A DNA stretch of 64,000 nucleotides from Paracraurococcus sp042666655 (GCF_042666655.1 NZ_JBHTDE010000014.1:25777-89776), one strand, 5' to 3'. Positions 10,055 through 18,337 are shown, numbered from the stretch's first letter. Notes: a model not told the origin generated them from the letters alone. Translations and numbers: made by a program.

Positions 10055-10966
10055 ATGACCCTTCCCGAGCACGACCCGATGCGGGTCTTCGACCGCCGCC
10101 TGGTGCGGCTCCGCCGCGACCGCGCCGCCGCCACCGTGACCCGCGTGGCGCCGGTGCTGGAGGCCGCCGCCGAGCGGCTGCTCGACCGGCTGGACGACAC
10201 CACGCGGCGCTTCTCCCGGGCGCTCGAGATCGGCGGCCGCGGCGTGGTGGCGCCGCTGTTGCGGGCGCGCGGCATCCCTTTCGTCGTCTCGCTCGACCTC
10301 TCGGCTCGGATGGCGGCCGGGGCAGGCGGGCTGGCGGTCGCCGGCGACGAGGAATGGCTGCCCTTTGCCGCGGGCAGCTTCGACCTGGTGGTGGCGAACC
10401 TGTCGCTGCACTGGGTGAACGACCTGCCCGGGGCGCTGGTGCAGATCCGCCGGGCGCTCAGCCCGGACGGGCTGTTCCTTGCCGCGCTGCCCGGCCTCGG
10501 CACGCTGCAGGAACTGCGCGAGGCCTTGGCCGAGGCCGAGACCGAGCTGCGCGGCGGGATCTCGCCCCGGGTCTCGCCCTTCCCGGAACTGCGCGACCTG
10601 GCCGGGCTGCTGCAGCGGGCCGGGTTTGCCCTGCCGGTGGCGGATGGGGAGGCGCTGCCGATCCGCTACCGCACCCCGCTGGCGCTGTTCGAGGACCTGC
10701 GCGCGGCGGGCGAGGGCAATGCGGTGCGAGCGCGTGACCCGCGCACGCCGCCGCGGGCGCTGCTGCCGTCGGCGGCCAGCCGGCTGCCGGTCGATGCCGA
10801 GGGCTTCCCTGCCAGCCTGCGGCTGCTGGTGATGACCGGTTGGTCGCCGCATGAGAGCCAGAGCAAGCCGGCCCGGCCGGGGAGTGCCACGGTGCGGCTG
10901 GCGGATGCGCTGGGTGTCGAGGAGCGCGCCGCCGGGGAGCCGACCGGGCGCGGACCGGCCCGCTGA
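10055..10966 (+). CDS. SAM-dependent methyltransferase, NDUFAF5/BioC-like
   Basis: The N-terminal MRVFDRRLVRLRRDRAAA matches the characteristic opening of the NDUFAF5 family (FDRxLxRxRRxRAA), whose mitochondrial member modifies a complex I subunit during assembly. The methyltransferase core follows: ALEIGGRGVVAPLL (motif I, near residue 63), VVSLDLSARMA (motif II), FDLVVANLSLHWVNDLPGAL (motif IV and the HWVNDLP block shared with BioC) and LSPDGLFLAALPGLGTLQEL. The length, 303 residues, fits. In alphaproteobacteria this gene is generally outside the biotin operon, so the NDUFAF5-type role is favoured over BioC. The start at 10055 is chosen because homologues begin close to FDRR. Confidence 0.85.
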   Translation: MTLPEHDPMRVFDRRLVRLRRDRAAATVTRVAPVLEAAAERLLDRLDDTTRRFSRALEIGGRGVVAPLLRARGIPFVVSLDLSARMAAGAGGLAVAGDEEWLPFAAGSFDLVVANLSLHWVNDLPGALVQIRRALSPDGLFLAALPGLGTLQELREALAEAETELRGGISPRVSPFPELRDLAGLLQRAGFALPVADGEALPIRYRTPLALFEDLRAAGEGNAVRARDPRTPPRALLPSAASRLPVDAEGFPASLRLLVMTGWSPHESQSKPARPGSATVRLADALGVEERAAGEPTGRGPAR

Positions 10967-11058
10967 GACGCAACCCCCAAGCCAGCCTTGCGCTTGCGTC
11001 TGGCGGCCCCCACGCGCATGTTAATAGCCATTCACCCTGCCAGAGACAGCCGAGCACC

Positions 11059-11865
11059 ATGGACCAGCAGGGCGGCGACTCACGCCGCATCACGATCCAC
11101 ACGTCCGAGGATTTCGCCGGCATGCGCCGGGCCGGCCAACTGGCCGCCGAGACCCTCGACATGATCACCCCGCATGTCCGCCCCGGCATCACCACCGGCG
11201 AGCTGGACCGGCTGTGCCACGACCACATCCTGGCGGCCGGGGCGACGCCGGCGCCGCTCGGCTATCGTGGCTACCCGAAGTCGATCTGCACCTCGATCAA
11301 CCACGTCGTCTGCCACGGCATCCCGGGCGAGCGCGTGCTGGCCGATGGCGACATCGTCAATATCGACGTCACCGTCATCCTCGACGGTTGGCATGGCGAT
11401 ACCAGCCGCATGTACGTCGCCGGCACCGCCTCGACCAAGTCGCGGCTGTTGCTCGACGTCACTTATGAATCGCTGATGCTCGGCGTCGCCGCGGTAAAGC
11501 CGGGGGCGACGCTGGGCGATATCGGCCATGCCATCCAGGTCTTCGTTGAGCGACACCGTTTCTCGGTGGTGCGCGACTTCTGCGGCCATGGAATCGGCCG
11601 CCGCTTCCACGAGCCGCCGAACGTGCTGCATTTCGGCCGCCCCGGTGAAGGCCCAGTGCTGAAGCCGGGAATGTTCTTCACCATCGAGCCGATGGTGAAT
11701 GCCGGCCGATCGGACGTGAAGATCCTCGACGATGGCTGGACCGCGGTGACCCGCGATCGCAGCCTTTCCGCCCAATTCGAGCACATGGTGGGCGTTACCG
11801 AGACGGGGTGCGAGGTCTTTACCTTCTCCCCGGCCGGGCTGCATCGGCCGCCCTATTCGGGCTGA
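11059..11865 (+). CDS. map: Type I methionine aminopeptidase
   Basis: Map removes the initiator methionine from nascent proteins in the cytoplasm. The 268-residue protein has all five metal ligands of the pita-bread fold: Asp103 (VNIDVT), Asp114 (HGDTSRMY), His177 (FCGHGIGR), Glu210 (FTIEPM) and Glu241 (QFEHMV), plus the substrate-site His86 (NHVVCHGIPG). The N-terminus is the short type I form with a brief polar extension. It is monocistronic or leads toward radC; the intervening lipoprotein gene is on the other strand. Identification is secure. Confidence 0.96.
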   Translation: MDQQGGDSRRITIHTSEDFAGMRRAGQLAAETLDMITPHVRPGITTGELDRLCHDHILAAGATPAPLGYRGYPKSICTSINHVVCHGIPGERVLADGDIVNIDVTVILDGWHGDTSRMYVAGTASTKSRLLLDVTYESLMLGVAAVKPGATLGDIGHAIQVFVERHRFSVVRDFCGHGIGRRFHEPPNVLHFGRPGEGPVLKPGMFFTIEPMVNAGRSDVKILDDGWTAVTRDRSLSAQFEHMVGVTETGCEVFTFSPAGLHRPPYSG

Positions 11866-11940
11866 TCCGCGAGAACCGGTCCGGGAGGAGATCTCCCGGA
11901 CAATGTCGCGTGCGGCTATGCCGCGCGACCGGCGACCCGG

Positions 11941-12252
11941 TCAGGGGCAGCTCTGCTGCATGCCATACTGGCCGAGCCGCCGGTTCGGGTCGCCCACCGT
12001 GCCCATGGGCAGGCCGCGATAGGCAACCTGCGGACCGCCGACATCGCATCCGGCGATCCGCGGCGTGCCCTGGGTAGCACCGGCGAGGCAGCCGGTGCCC
12101 GCCCGGTCGCGGGCCGCGCCGGACATCGGGTCGTCGCAGGTGCCAGCGGCCGTACCAGCCATGGGCGGCGCGGTGCGCGGCGCTTCCGGCTTTGTACAGG
12201 CGGCCAAGCTGATGCTGGCGGCAAGAACTGCCAATACGAAACGTTTTGACAT
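11941..12252 (-). CDS. Small predicted lipoprotein
   Basis: The start at 12252 is supported by GAGGG about seven bases upstream, and gives MSKRFVLAVLAASISLAACT, a lipoprotein signal with lipobox SLAAC and Cys19. The mature protein (about 85 residues) contains five further cysteines (GTCDDP, TGCLAG, AGCDVG and the terminal QSCP), suggesting disulfides in the periplasm. No family is recognised. It is convergent with map (75 bases between stops) and divergent from radC. Confidence 0.75.
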   Translation of the reverse strand: MSKRFVLAVLAASISLAACTKPEAPRTAPPMAGTAAGTCDDPMSGAARDRAGTGCLAGATQGTPRIAGCDVGGPQVAYRGLPMGTVGDPNRRLGQYGMQQSCP

Positions 12253-12600
12253 TGTTTCCCTCGGTGTCTTGACACTTGCCGAGCTTCGCACCGCGACGGT
12301 TGCCGGCCTTGCGGCACCGCAAGAGTCGGTCGATTGAGGATCATGTCACTCGAACGTGCATCAAGCGCAGGCGAGGAACGGGGCGCGAGATGCCATGCGA
12401 ACCGCACTATGCACAGGCATGACATAACTGCGCGCCCACGTCCGGTAGCCATCCTACCGGCCTGGTTTCTTCGTGCCCTGCTGCTGACCGGAACCTTCGC
12501 CCTGCCGCCGGGACGGTTCCGGGGTCGGATCGTCTTTTCGTAGACGAAATCCTCCAAATCGTTATGATCGCCTGCGTTGCACAACCCGCAGGTGGGCAAA
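12253..12600. other. Intergenic region between a lipoprotein gene and radC
   Basis: This 348-base divergent spacer must hold the promoters of the minus-strand lipoprotein gene and of radC. It is richer in A+T than its flanks. A 69-codon frame at 12334-12543 has no ribosome site or recognisable product and is not annotated. I see no RNA gene here. Confidence 0.5.
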
Positions 12601-13452
12601 ATGGGTAAGGCCGATCCGAGGTCCGGGCTGTCTGACGCGGGGCTATCTTGCCTGCTGTCCCTGCCGGAGCCGGCCCGCAGCCCACGCACCGCGGCGGCGC
12701 CACGCCGCCGGCCAGCGCCGGCGCCCCGCCTGCCGGGCTTGCCGCTGGAAGGCCTGCCCGACACGGCCGAGGATGCCGAGACCCCCGGCCATCTCGGCCA
12801 CCGCGCCCGGATGCGGCAGCGCCTGCTGGTCGCCGGCCCCGAAGCGGTGCTGGACCACGAACTTCTGGAGATGGTGCTGTTCCTGGCCCTGCCGCGGCGC
12901 GACACCAAGCCGATCGCCCGCGCCCTGCTCAACCGCTTCGGCAGCTTCGCCAACGCCATCGCCGCCCCGCCGATCGAGCTGCGCGGGGTCGAGGGGCTGG
13001 GCGATGCCGGGACCGCGGCGCTGAAGACGGTGCAGGCCGCAGCCCTCCGCCTGACGCGCGAGGAATTCAAGCAGACCGTCGTGCTGAACTCCTGGGACCG
13101 GCTGATCGACTACCTGACCGCGCACCTGGCGCGGGAGCGGGTGGAGGAGGTGCACGTCCTCTACCTCGACACCCGCAACCGGCTGATCGCCGACGAGGTG
13201 CAGGGCAGGGGGACGGTCAACCACACTCCGGTCTACCCGCGGGAAGTGGTGAAGCGGGCGCTCGAGTTGCAGGCGACGGCGATGATCCTGGTGCACAACC
13301 ACCCTAGCGGCGACCCGACGCCGTCGCGCACGGACATCGAGATGACCGGGGAGATCAAGGCCGCCGCCATGGTCTTCGGCATCGCGTTGCACGACCACAT
13401 CATCATCGGCAACGGCCGGCATGTCTCGCTGCGCCAGGAAGGCCTGCTGTGA
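12601..13452 (+). CDS. radC: RadC family (JAB/MPN-domain) protein
   Basis: The ATG at 12601 is chosen because AGGTGG lies five bases upstream; a TTG eight codons earlier is the alternative. The 283-residue protein has a disordered Pro/Arg/Ala-rich N-terminus (to about 55), a helix-hairpin-helix-like part (HRARMRQRLL to GVEGLGDAG), then the RadC JAMM domain with Glu in EEVHVLYLDT and the zinc signature VHNHPSGDPTPSRTD. RadC proteins are metal-dependent and were historically linked to DNA repair, but the E. coli phenotype was later withdrawn, so the true role is unclear. It is followed 72 bases later by a multi-rhodanese gene. Confidence 0.93.
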   Translation: MGKADPRSGLSDAGLSCLLSLPEPARSPRTAAAPRRRPAPAPRLPGLPLEGLPDTAEDAETPGHLGHRARMRQRLLVAGPEAVLDHELLEMVLFLALPRRDTKPIARALLNRFGSFANAIAAPPIELRGVEGLGDAGTAALKTVQAAALRLTREEFKQTVVLNSWDRLIDYLTAHLARERVEEVHVLYLDTRNRLIADEVQGRGTVNHTPVYPREVVKRALELQATAMILVHNHPSGDPTPSRTDIEMTGEIKAAAMVFGIALHDHIIIGNGRHVSLRQEGLL

Positions 13453-13524
13453 CGCGCTTCACCCCTTTGTCGCCCCGCTGCCCACGGGTCTAGGCTGGCC
13501 GGCGAAACGGGGGAGAAGACGACC

Positions 13525-15111
13525 ATGCAAATGATCGACGCGCCGACGCTGAAGGCCTGGATCGGCGATGGCGGGGAACTGGCGATCCTCGATGCGCGGG
13601 AGGATGGCGAGTTCGGCAGGTCGCATCTGTTCTGGGCCAATCCCTGCGCCCTGTCGCGGGCCGAGACGCGGGCACGCGCCATCCTGCCGCGCCTTGGCGT
13701 GCGGATCTGCTGCGTCGATGGCGGGGAGGGCGGGCTGGCCGAGACGCTGGCCGCGATCCTCGCGACGATCGGCTGCACCGATGTGTCGGTGCTGGCGGGC
13801 GGCACCCGGGCCTGGGAAGCCGCCGGCTACGTGCTGTTCTCCGGCGTCAACGTCCCCTCCAAGGCCTTCGGCGAGTGGGTCGAGCACCAGTACCACACCC
13901 CTTCGGTCGACCCCGGCGAGCTGCGGGCGATGATGGAGGCCGGGCAGGACATGGTCGTGCTCGACAGCCGGCCGATGGACGAGTTCCACCGCATGTCCAT
14001 CCCCGGCGCGATCGACGTGCCTGGCGGCGAGCTGGTCTACCGGATCGGCGACATGGTGCCCTCGCCCGGCACCACCATCGTGGTGAACTGCGCCGGCCGG
14101 ACCCGGTCGATCATGGGGGCCGAGAGCCTGCGCAGCGCCGGCGTGCCGAACAAGGTCGTCGCCCTGCGCAACGGCACCATGGGCTGGGAGCTGGCCGGCT
14201 TCGCCTGCGACCGCGGCAGGACCGCCAGCTTCCCGCGCGGCACCCCGGCCAGCCTGCCCCTGGCGCTGGACCGCGCCCGGGCCTTCGCGGAGCGCTGGGG
14301 GGTGAAGACCATCGACCGCGCCGCATTGCCGGCGCTGCTGGCTGACACCGCGCGCACCACGCACGTGCTCGATGTCCGCGACCCGGAGGAATACCTGGCC
14401 GGCCACCTGCCGGGCAGCCGCATGGCGCCGGGCGGACAGCTCGTGCAGGGGAGCGACAACTGGATCGCGGTGCGCGGCGCCCGGGTGGTGCTGGTGGACG
14501 ATACCGGGGTGCGGGCCCGGATGACCGGCGGCTGGCTGCGCCAGCTCGGCGGCTGGGAGGTTTATGTCCTCACCGACGGTCTCGCCGGCCCGCTCGAGAC
14601 CGGCCCCTGGCAGTCCGATTGCCCGGAGGCCGCGGCGCTCTCGCCCGCCACCGTCACGCCGGCGGACCTCGCCGTGGCGCTTGAGGCCGGCACCGCGCAG
14701 GTGATCCAGCTCACCCGCTCGCTCGACTTCCGGGAGGGGCATCCGCCCGGCGCGCTCTGGGGCGTGCGGACCCGGCTGGCGGCGCTGCGGACGCGCCTGG
14801 CCGCGGACCGGCGGATCGTGGTCGTCGCGGCCGAGGAGGCCATCGGCCGGCTGGCGGTGCCGGAACTGGAAGCGCTCGGCCTCGGCCCCGTGGCGCTGCT
14901 GGCCGGCGGGATCGCCGCCTGGAAGGCGGCCGGCCTGCCGCTGGAAGCGGACCGCCGCGACCCCGCGGATGCCGACTGCATCGACGTCTATCTCCGCCCT
15001 TATGACCGCAACGACGGGGTGGAGGCGGCGATGCGCGAATACCTCTCCTGGGAGATCGACCTGGTGCATGAGGTCGCCCGCGACGGCGATGCGCGCTTCG
15101 GCCAGGCCTAG
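13525..15111 (+). CDS. Four-domain rhodanese-like protein
   Basis: A 528-residue protein made of four tandem rhodanese folds, roughly residues 5-105, 125-230, 262-365 and 378-475, each ending in a LxGGxxAWxxAG-like or equivalent strand. Only domain 2 has the full active-site loop, CAGRTRS with Cys189. Domain 1 has ICCVDGGEGG, while domains 3 and 4 have DDTGVRA and AAEEAIG, with no catalytic cysteine. So one sulfur-transfer centre and up to three inactive domains are predicted, in the cytoplasm. The ATG has GGGAGAAG upstream. It precedes comF by 16 bases and probably shares its transcript. Confidence 0.88.
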   Translation: MQMIDAPTLKAWIGDGGELAILDAREDGEFGRSHLFWANPCALSRAETRARAILPRLGVRICCVDGGEGGLAETLAAILATIGCTDVSVLAGGTRAWEAAGYVLFSGVNVPSKAFGEWVEHQYHTPSVDPGELRAMMEAGQDMVVLDSRPMDEFHRMSIPGAIDVPGGELVYRIGDMVPSPGTTIVVNCAGRTRSIMGAESLRSAGVPNKVVALRNGTMGWELAGFACDRGRTASFPRGTPASLPLALDRARAFAERWGVKTIDRAALPALLADTARTTHVLDVRDPEEYLAGHLPGSRMAPGGQLVQGSDNWIAVRGARVVLVDDTGVRARMTGGWLRQLGGWEVYVLTDGLAGPLETGPWQSDCPEAAALSPATVTPADLAVALEAGTAQVIQLTRSLDFREGHPPGALWGVRTRLAALRTRLAADRRIVVVAAEEAIGRLAVPELEALGLGPVALLAGGIAAWKAAGLPLEADRRDPADADCIDVYLRPYDRNDGVEAAMREYLSWEIDLVHEVARDGDARFGQA

Positions 15112-15127
15112 CCTTCCGGCAGCCGGC

Positions 15128-15871
15128 ATGGTGCTGCGGCGGCTCGGCCTGGCGGCGCTGGATGCGGTGCTGCCGCCGCACTGCCTGACCTGCGATGCCG
15201 CGGTGGATGCCCAAGGGGCGCTCTGCGGCGCCTGCTTCGGGACGCTGTCCTTCGTCACCGCGCCGCTCTGCGCCCACTGCGGCGTGCCCTTCCCGCATGC
15301 CGGAGCGGGGCCGGCCTGCCCCGCCTGCGTGGCCCGGCCGCCCGCCTTCGACGCCGCCCGCGCCGCGCTGCGCTATGACGAGGGGGCGCGGCGCCTGGTG
15401 CTGCCCTTCAAGCATGCCGACCGCACCGAGCTGGCCGGCCCGCTCGCCCGCCATATGGCCCGGGCCGGGGCGGCGCTGCTGGCGCGGGCGGAATTCATCG
15501 CCCCGGTGCCGCTGCATTGGCGGCGGCTGCTCGCGCGCCGCTACAACCAGGCGGCGTTGCTGGGCGCCCGGCTGGCCCGGCTTTCCGGCATCCCGCAACT
15601 TCCCGATGTGCTGCGGCGGGTGCAGCCGACGCCGCCGCTCGGCGAACTCGGCGCGGCGGCGCGGGCGACGCTGCTGGCGGAGGCCTTCGCCGTCTCCCGC
15701 CGCGGCGCCGCGCGGATCGCCGGGCGGCGGGTGCTGCTGGTGGACGATGTCATGACCTCGGGCGCCACCGCCGAGGCCTGTGCCCGGGCGTTGCTGGCGG
15801 CCGGCGCCGCGGCGGTGGACGTGCTGGCGGCGGCGCGGGTGCCCGATCCCCGGCTGGAGGCGCCGCGCTGA
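15128..15871 (+). CDS. comF: ComF family phosphoribosyltransferase-like protein
   Basis: ComF proteins are linked to DNA uptake and join a zinc ribbon to a phosphoribosyltransferase fold. Here the N-terminus has four CxxC pairs (Cys19/22, 33/36, 48/51, 64/67), enough for two zinc sites. The C-terminal half has a PRPP-loop motif VLLVDDVMTSGAT at about 210-222 and the conserved APVPLHWRRLLARRYNQA near 125. The start at 15128 gives 247 residues, the normal length. It follows the rhodanese gene closely and is followed by a small membrane protein gene and grxC, the latter a common neighbour in this group. Confidence 0.92.
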   Translation: MVLRRLGLAALDAVLPPHCLTCDAAVDAQGALCGACFGTLSFVTAPLCAHCGVPFPHAGAGPACPACVARPPAFDAARAALRYDEGARRLVLPFKHADRTELAGPLARHMARAGAALLARAEFIAPVPLHWRRLLARRYNQAALLGARLARLSGIPQLPDVLRRVQPTPPLGELGAAARATLLAEAFAVSRRGAARIAGRRVLLVDDVMTSGATAEACARALLAAGAAAVDVLAAARVPDPRLEAPR

Positions 15872-16013
15872 CCTGGCGGCCGCCTCCGGCACGGGTGGTT
15901 TGTTTTCAGGTTATCGATCCGGACGCGGATATCGATCTTTGGCGAGCCGCGCTAACCCGGAGTTCATTCCAAGGCGCGACCCTGTCAGGTGTCGACAGGC
16001 AGCAGGAGGCCGC

Positions 16014-16208
16014 ATGTCCAGCATCCCGCATGGTGCCGAGCCCGCATCGGGCCCGCCGCTGGGCACCACGTCATCCTTCGCCCTGCCGGCCCGGCAGCGG
16101 CGGATCGGTGCCGGGGACGAGGATCCGCCGGCCAGGCTGCTGACCATGGTGGCCATCGGCTTCCTGCTGGCCAGCCCGGTCATTACCCTGCTTCTTGCCG
16201 TGCCGTGA
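16014..16208 (+). CDS. Small single-helix membrane protein
   Basis: A 64-residue frame starting with ATG behind a strong AGGAGG five bases upstream. The first 42 residues are polar and Pro/Gly/Arg-rich (MSSIPHGAEPASGPPLG onward), and the last 22 form one clear membrane helix (LTMVAIGFLLASPVITLLLAV). It sits in the 379-base gap between comF and grxC. The ribosome site and the hydrophobic end are the evidence; no family is recognised. It would be a tail-anchored or N-in inner-membrane protein. Confidence 0.62.
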   Translation: MSSIPHGAEPASGPPLGTTSSFALPARQRRIGAGDEDPPARLLTMVAIGFLLASPVITLLLAVP

Positions 16209-16250
16209 CGGGTGCTTGACCGCGGCGCCCGCCGGACCAAACTGCATGGC

Positions 16251-16508
16251 ATGCCCAAGGTCGAAATCTACACCACCCTGTTCTGCCCCTATTGCGAGCG
16301 CGCCAAGGCGCTGCTCGGCAAGAAGGGCGTCGCCTTCGAGGAGCTGGACGCGCCCAATGGCTCGCAGGCCCGCAAGGACGCCATCGCGCGCTCCGGCGGC
16401 CGCACCACGGTGCCGCAGATCTTCATCGATGGCACCGCGATCGGCGGGTCGGACGAACTCGCCGCGCTGGAGCGCGCCGGCAAGCTGGACCCGCTGCTGG
16501 CGGCCTGA
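16251..16508 (+). CDS. grxC: Glutaredoxin 3
   Basis: An 85-residue dithiol glutaredoxin, starting MPKVEIYTTLFCPYCERAKA with the CPYC active site near residues 12-15. The glutathione-binding TVPQIFIDG (cis-Pro) and GGSDELAALERAGKLDPLL follow, as in GrxC. It uses glutathione to reduce disulfides in the cytoplasm. The start at 16251 matches the family; an upstream in-frame codon would add a basic, unrelated tail. In alphaproteobacteria grxC typically lies between comF and a carbon-nitrogen hydrolase or DUF1178 gene, and the latter is seen here. Confidence 0.95.
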   Translation: MPKVEIYTTLFCPYCERAKALLGKKGVAFEELDAPNGSQARKDAIARSGGRTTVPQIFIDGTAIGGSDELAALERAGKLDPLLAA

Positions 16509-16601
16509 GGCCCGCCGATGACCGCAGTGACACGGGGCGCGGCGGCCCGGGGCGGCCATCCCGGCATGGCGTGCCGAGGATCTTTACGTCCGCGCAAGAA
16601 T

Positions 16602-16628
16602 TTGGCACTCCCAATGGCGGAGTGCCGG
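16602..16628 (+). promoter_or_regulatory. CIRCE-like HrcA operator upstream of the DUF1178 gene
   Basis: TTGGCACTC, nine bases, then GAGTGCCGG. The core GCACTC-N9-GAGTGC equals the CIRCE consensus (TTAGCACTC-N9-GAGTGCTAA) with the exact spacing, and the arms pair over seven bases (GGCACTC/GAGTGCC). A perfect TATAAT follows at 16631-16636 and the DUF1178 ATG is 46 bases beyond that. HrcA binding is inference from the motif. Confidence 0.6.
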
Positions 16629-16681
16629 CCTATAATGAAGGTTCGTGTCCGGGCGATGCCGCGGGCCGGGGAAAGCTTGGG

Positions 16682-17176
16682 ATGATCCATTACGATCTAC
16701 GCTGCGATGCCGGGCATGAGTTCGACGGCTGGTTCCCTGACAGTGCCGGCTTCGAGGCGCAGGCCAAGGCCGGTTTCGTCGAATGCCCGGTCTGCGGCGC
16801 AACCGAGGTCGCCAAGCGGCTGATGGCCCCGGCCATCCCGAAGAAGGGCCGCAGCCGGGTGAAGGAAGTGGTGCCGCCGCCGGCCCCGCCGGCCGCCGCC
16901 GCGCCACCACCGCTGCCGCCGCCGGGCAGCAGCCAGGCTGCCGCCGGACCGGTGCCGGCGCAGGTGGTGGCCCTGCTGCAGCGGATGCGGGCCGAGGTCG
17001 AGAAGAATTGCGACTATGTCGGCCCCGGCTTCGCCGAGGAGGCGCGTCGGATGCACCGCGGCGAGAGCGACCGCCGGGGCATCTACGGTGAGGCCTCCGA
17101 GGCCGATACCGAGGCGTTGCAGGAGGAGGGGATCGAGATCGCGCGCCTGCCCTGGGTGCCGCGCGCCGACGGGTGA
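16682..17176 (+). CDS. DUF1178 family protein
   Basis: A 164-residue protein opening MIHYDLRCDAGHEFDGWF, with CxxGHxFxGWF and VECPVCGATEVAKRLMAPAI, the hallmarks of DUF1178. The early Cys8/His12 and Cys36-Pro-Val-Cys39 pairs form a small zinc-ribbon-like unit resembling FmdB. The middle is a proline-rich linker, and the C-terminal part contains NCDYVGPGFAEEARRMHRGE and EGIEIARLPWVPR, strongly conserved in the family. Function is not established. It lies 174 bases after grxC behind a CIRCE-like site and a TATAAT box, so it has its own promoter and may be heat-shock controlled. Confidence 0.88.
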   Translation: MIHYDLRCDAGHEFDGWFPDSAGFEAQAKAGFVECPVCGATEVAKRLMAPAIPKKGRSRVKEVVPPPAPPAAAAPPPLPPPGSSQAAAGPVPAQVVALLQRMRAEVEKNCDYVGPGFAEEARRMHRGESDRRGIYGEASEADTEALQEEGIEIARLPWVPRADG

Positions 17177-17583
17177 GACGGATGCGCTGGCTGGTCCTGG
17201 GCTTGGTGTTGCTGGCGGGGGCAGCCTCGGCGCAGGAGACGCTGCGGACCTACGACGCCGCCGGCCACGCCACCGGGCGGCAGGAGAGCCGTGGCGGGAC
17301 AACTCGCTTCTACGACAGCGCCGGGCGCAGCACGGGGCGGGCGGAAACGCGGGACGGCACCACGCGGTTCTATGACCAGGCCGGTCGCAGCACCGGCCGG
17401 GCCGAGGGCGGCCGTTTCCATGATCCGACCGGGCGCTCCACCGGCCGCGCCGAGCGCCGGGGGGACACGACCCGCTTCTACGACGGCGCCGGCCGCTCCA
17501 CCGGCCGGGCCGAGACACGCGGCGACACGACGCGCTTCTACGACCCATCCGGCCGCCGCACCGGCGAGGCGCGGCGGCAATAG
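17173..17583 (+). CDS. Secreted protein of six short tandem repeats
   Basis: A signal peptide (RWLVLGLVLLAGAASA) leads into a mature part built almost entirely of six tandem units of 18-20 residues with consensus TTRFYDxAGRSTGRAExRxG. The first unit (LRTYDAAGHATGRQESRGG) and the last (FYDPSGRRTGEARRQ) are the most diverged. The pattern recalls the YD-type turns of wall-associated repeats but is far shorter. The frame can start at a GTG overlapping the DUF1178 stop (17173) or at the ATG at 17182; either leaves the signal intact. It is probably periplasmic or surface-exposed; function unknown. Confidence 0.78.
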   Translation: MRRMRWLVLGLVLLAGAASAQETLRTYDAAGHATGRQESRGGTTRFYDSAGRSTGRAETRDGTTRFYDQAGRSTGRAEGGRFHDPTGRSTGRAERRGDTTRFYDGAGRSTGRAETRGDTTRFYDPSGRRTGEARRQ

Positions 17584-17590
17584 GCGCGGG

Positions 17591-18337
17591 TCACCCCGCC
17601 GCCGCCATCACCAGGTAGTTCACCCCGACATCGCGCCCCGTGCTCCAGCGCCCGGTCAGCGGGTCCATGCTCAGCCCGGCGATGTCCACCACCCGCAGCC
17701 CCGCCTGCCGTAATTTCGCGCCCAGCTCAGCCGGGCGGACGAACATCCGCCAGTCATGCGTCCCCACCGGCAGCAGCCGCAGCAGGTATTCGGCGCCGAA
17801 CTTGGCCATCAGCCAGGAGCGTGGCGTGCGGTTGAGGGTGGACAGGAACACCGGCCCGCCCGGCGTCACCAGCCCGGCCAGGTGCCGGCAGAAGCCCTCG
17901 CGGTCGGCGACGTGCTCGATCACCTCCAGCGCCAGGACCGCATCGAACCCGCTGCCGCCCGTGGCCAGCAGGTCCTCCGGCCGGCCCTCGCGGTAGTCGA
18001 TCGCCAGGCCCCCTGCCGCGGCATGGGCGCGGGCCGCCGCCAGGGCCGATCCCGCCGCGTCCAGCCCTGTCACGGTGGCGCCGGCCCGGGCCAGCGCCTC
18101 GCTCGCCAACCCGGCGCCGCAGCCGACATCGAGCACCCTGAGCCCCGCCAGCGGCCGCTCGGCCGCCGGGTCGCGGCCCTGCCGCCGGGCGATGCGGGCG
18201 ATGATCCAGCCCATCCGCGCCGGGTTCATGGCGTGCAGCGGCCGCATCGGCCCCTTCGGGTCCCACCATTCGGCTGCCAGCCGGTCGAATTTGGCGATCT
18301 CCGCCCCGATCGCCGTGCCGCTTTCGACCTGCGCCAT
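17591..18337 (-). CDS. ubiG: Bifunctional ubiquinone biosynthesis O-methyltransferase
   Basis: UbiG carries out both O-methylations of the ubiquinone head group using SAM. The protein (248 residues from the start used) has KFDRLAAEWWDPKGPMRPLHAMNPAR, the UbiG-specific N-terminal block, then motif I LDVGCGAGLASEALA, FDAVLALEVIEHV and FLSTLNRTPRSWLMAKFGAEY, typical of UbiG. It ends RDVGVNYLVMA. The ATG at 18337 has GAGG about nine bases upstream; ATGs at 18346 and 18355 are alternatives. It is transcribed divergently from lysC, whose ATG is 135 bases away, and convergently with the repeat-protein gene. Confidence 0.95.
   Translation of the reverse strand: MAQVESGTAIGAEIAKFDRLAAEWWDPKGPMRPLHAMNPARMGWIIARIARRQGRDPAAERPLAGLRVLDVGCGAGLASEALARAGATVTGLDAAGSALAAARAHAAAGGLAIDYREGRPEDLLATGGSGFDAVLALEVIEHVADREGFCRHLAGLVTPGGPVFLSTLNRTPRSWLMAKFGAEYLLRLLPVGTHDWRMFVRPAELGAKLRQAGLRVVDIAGLSMDPLTGRWSTGRDVGVNYLVMAAAG

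Noticed and set aside
12334..12543. A 69-codon ORF between the lipoprotein gene and radC
   Set aside because: No ribosome site, composition unlike coding DNA here, and no recognisable product.
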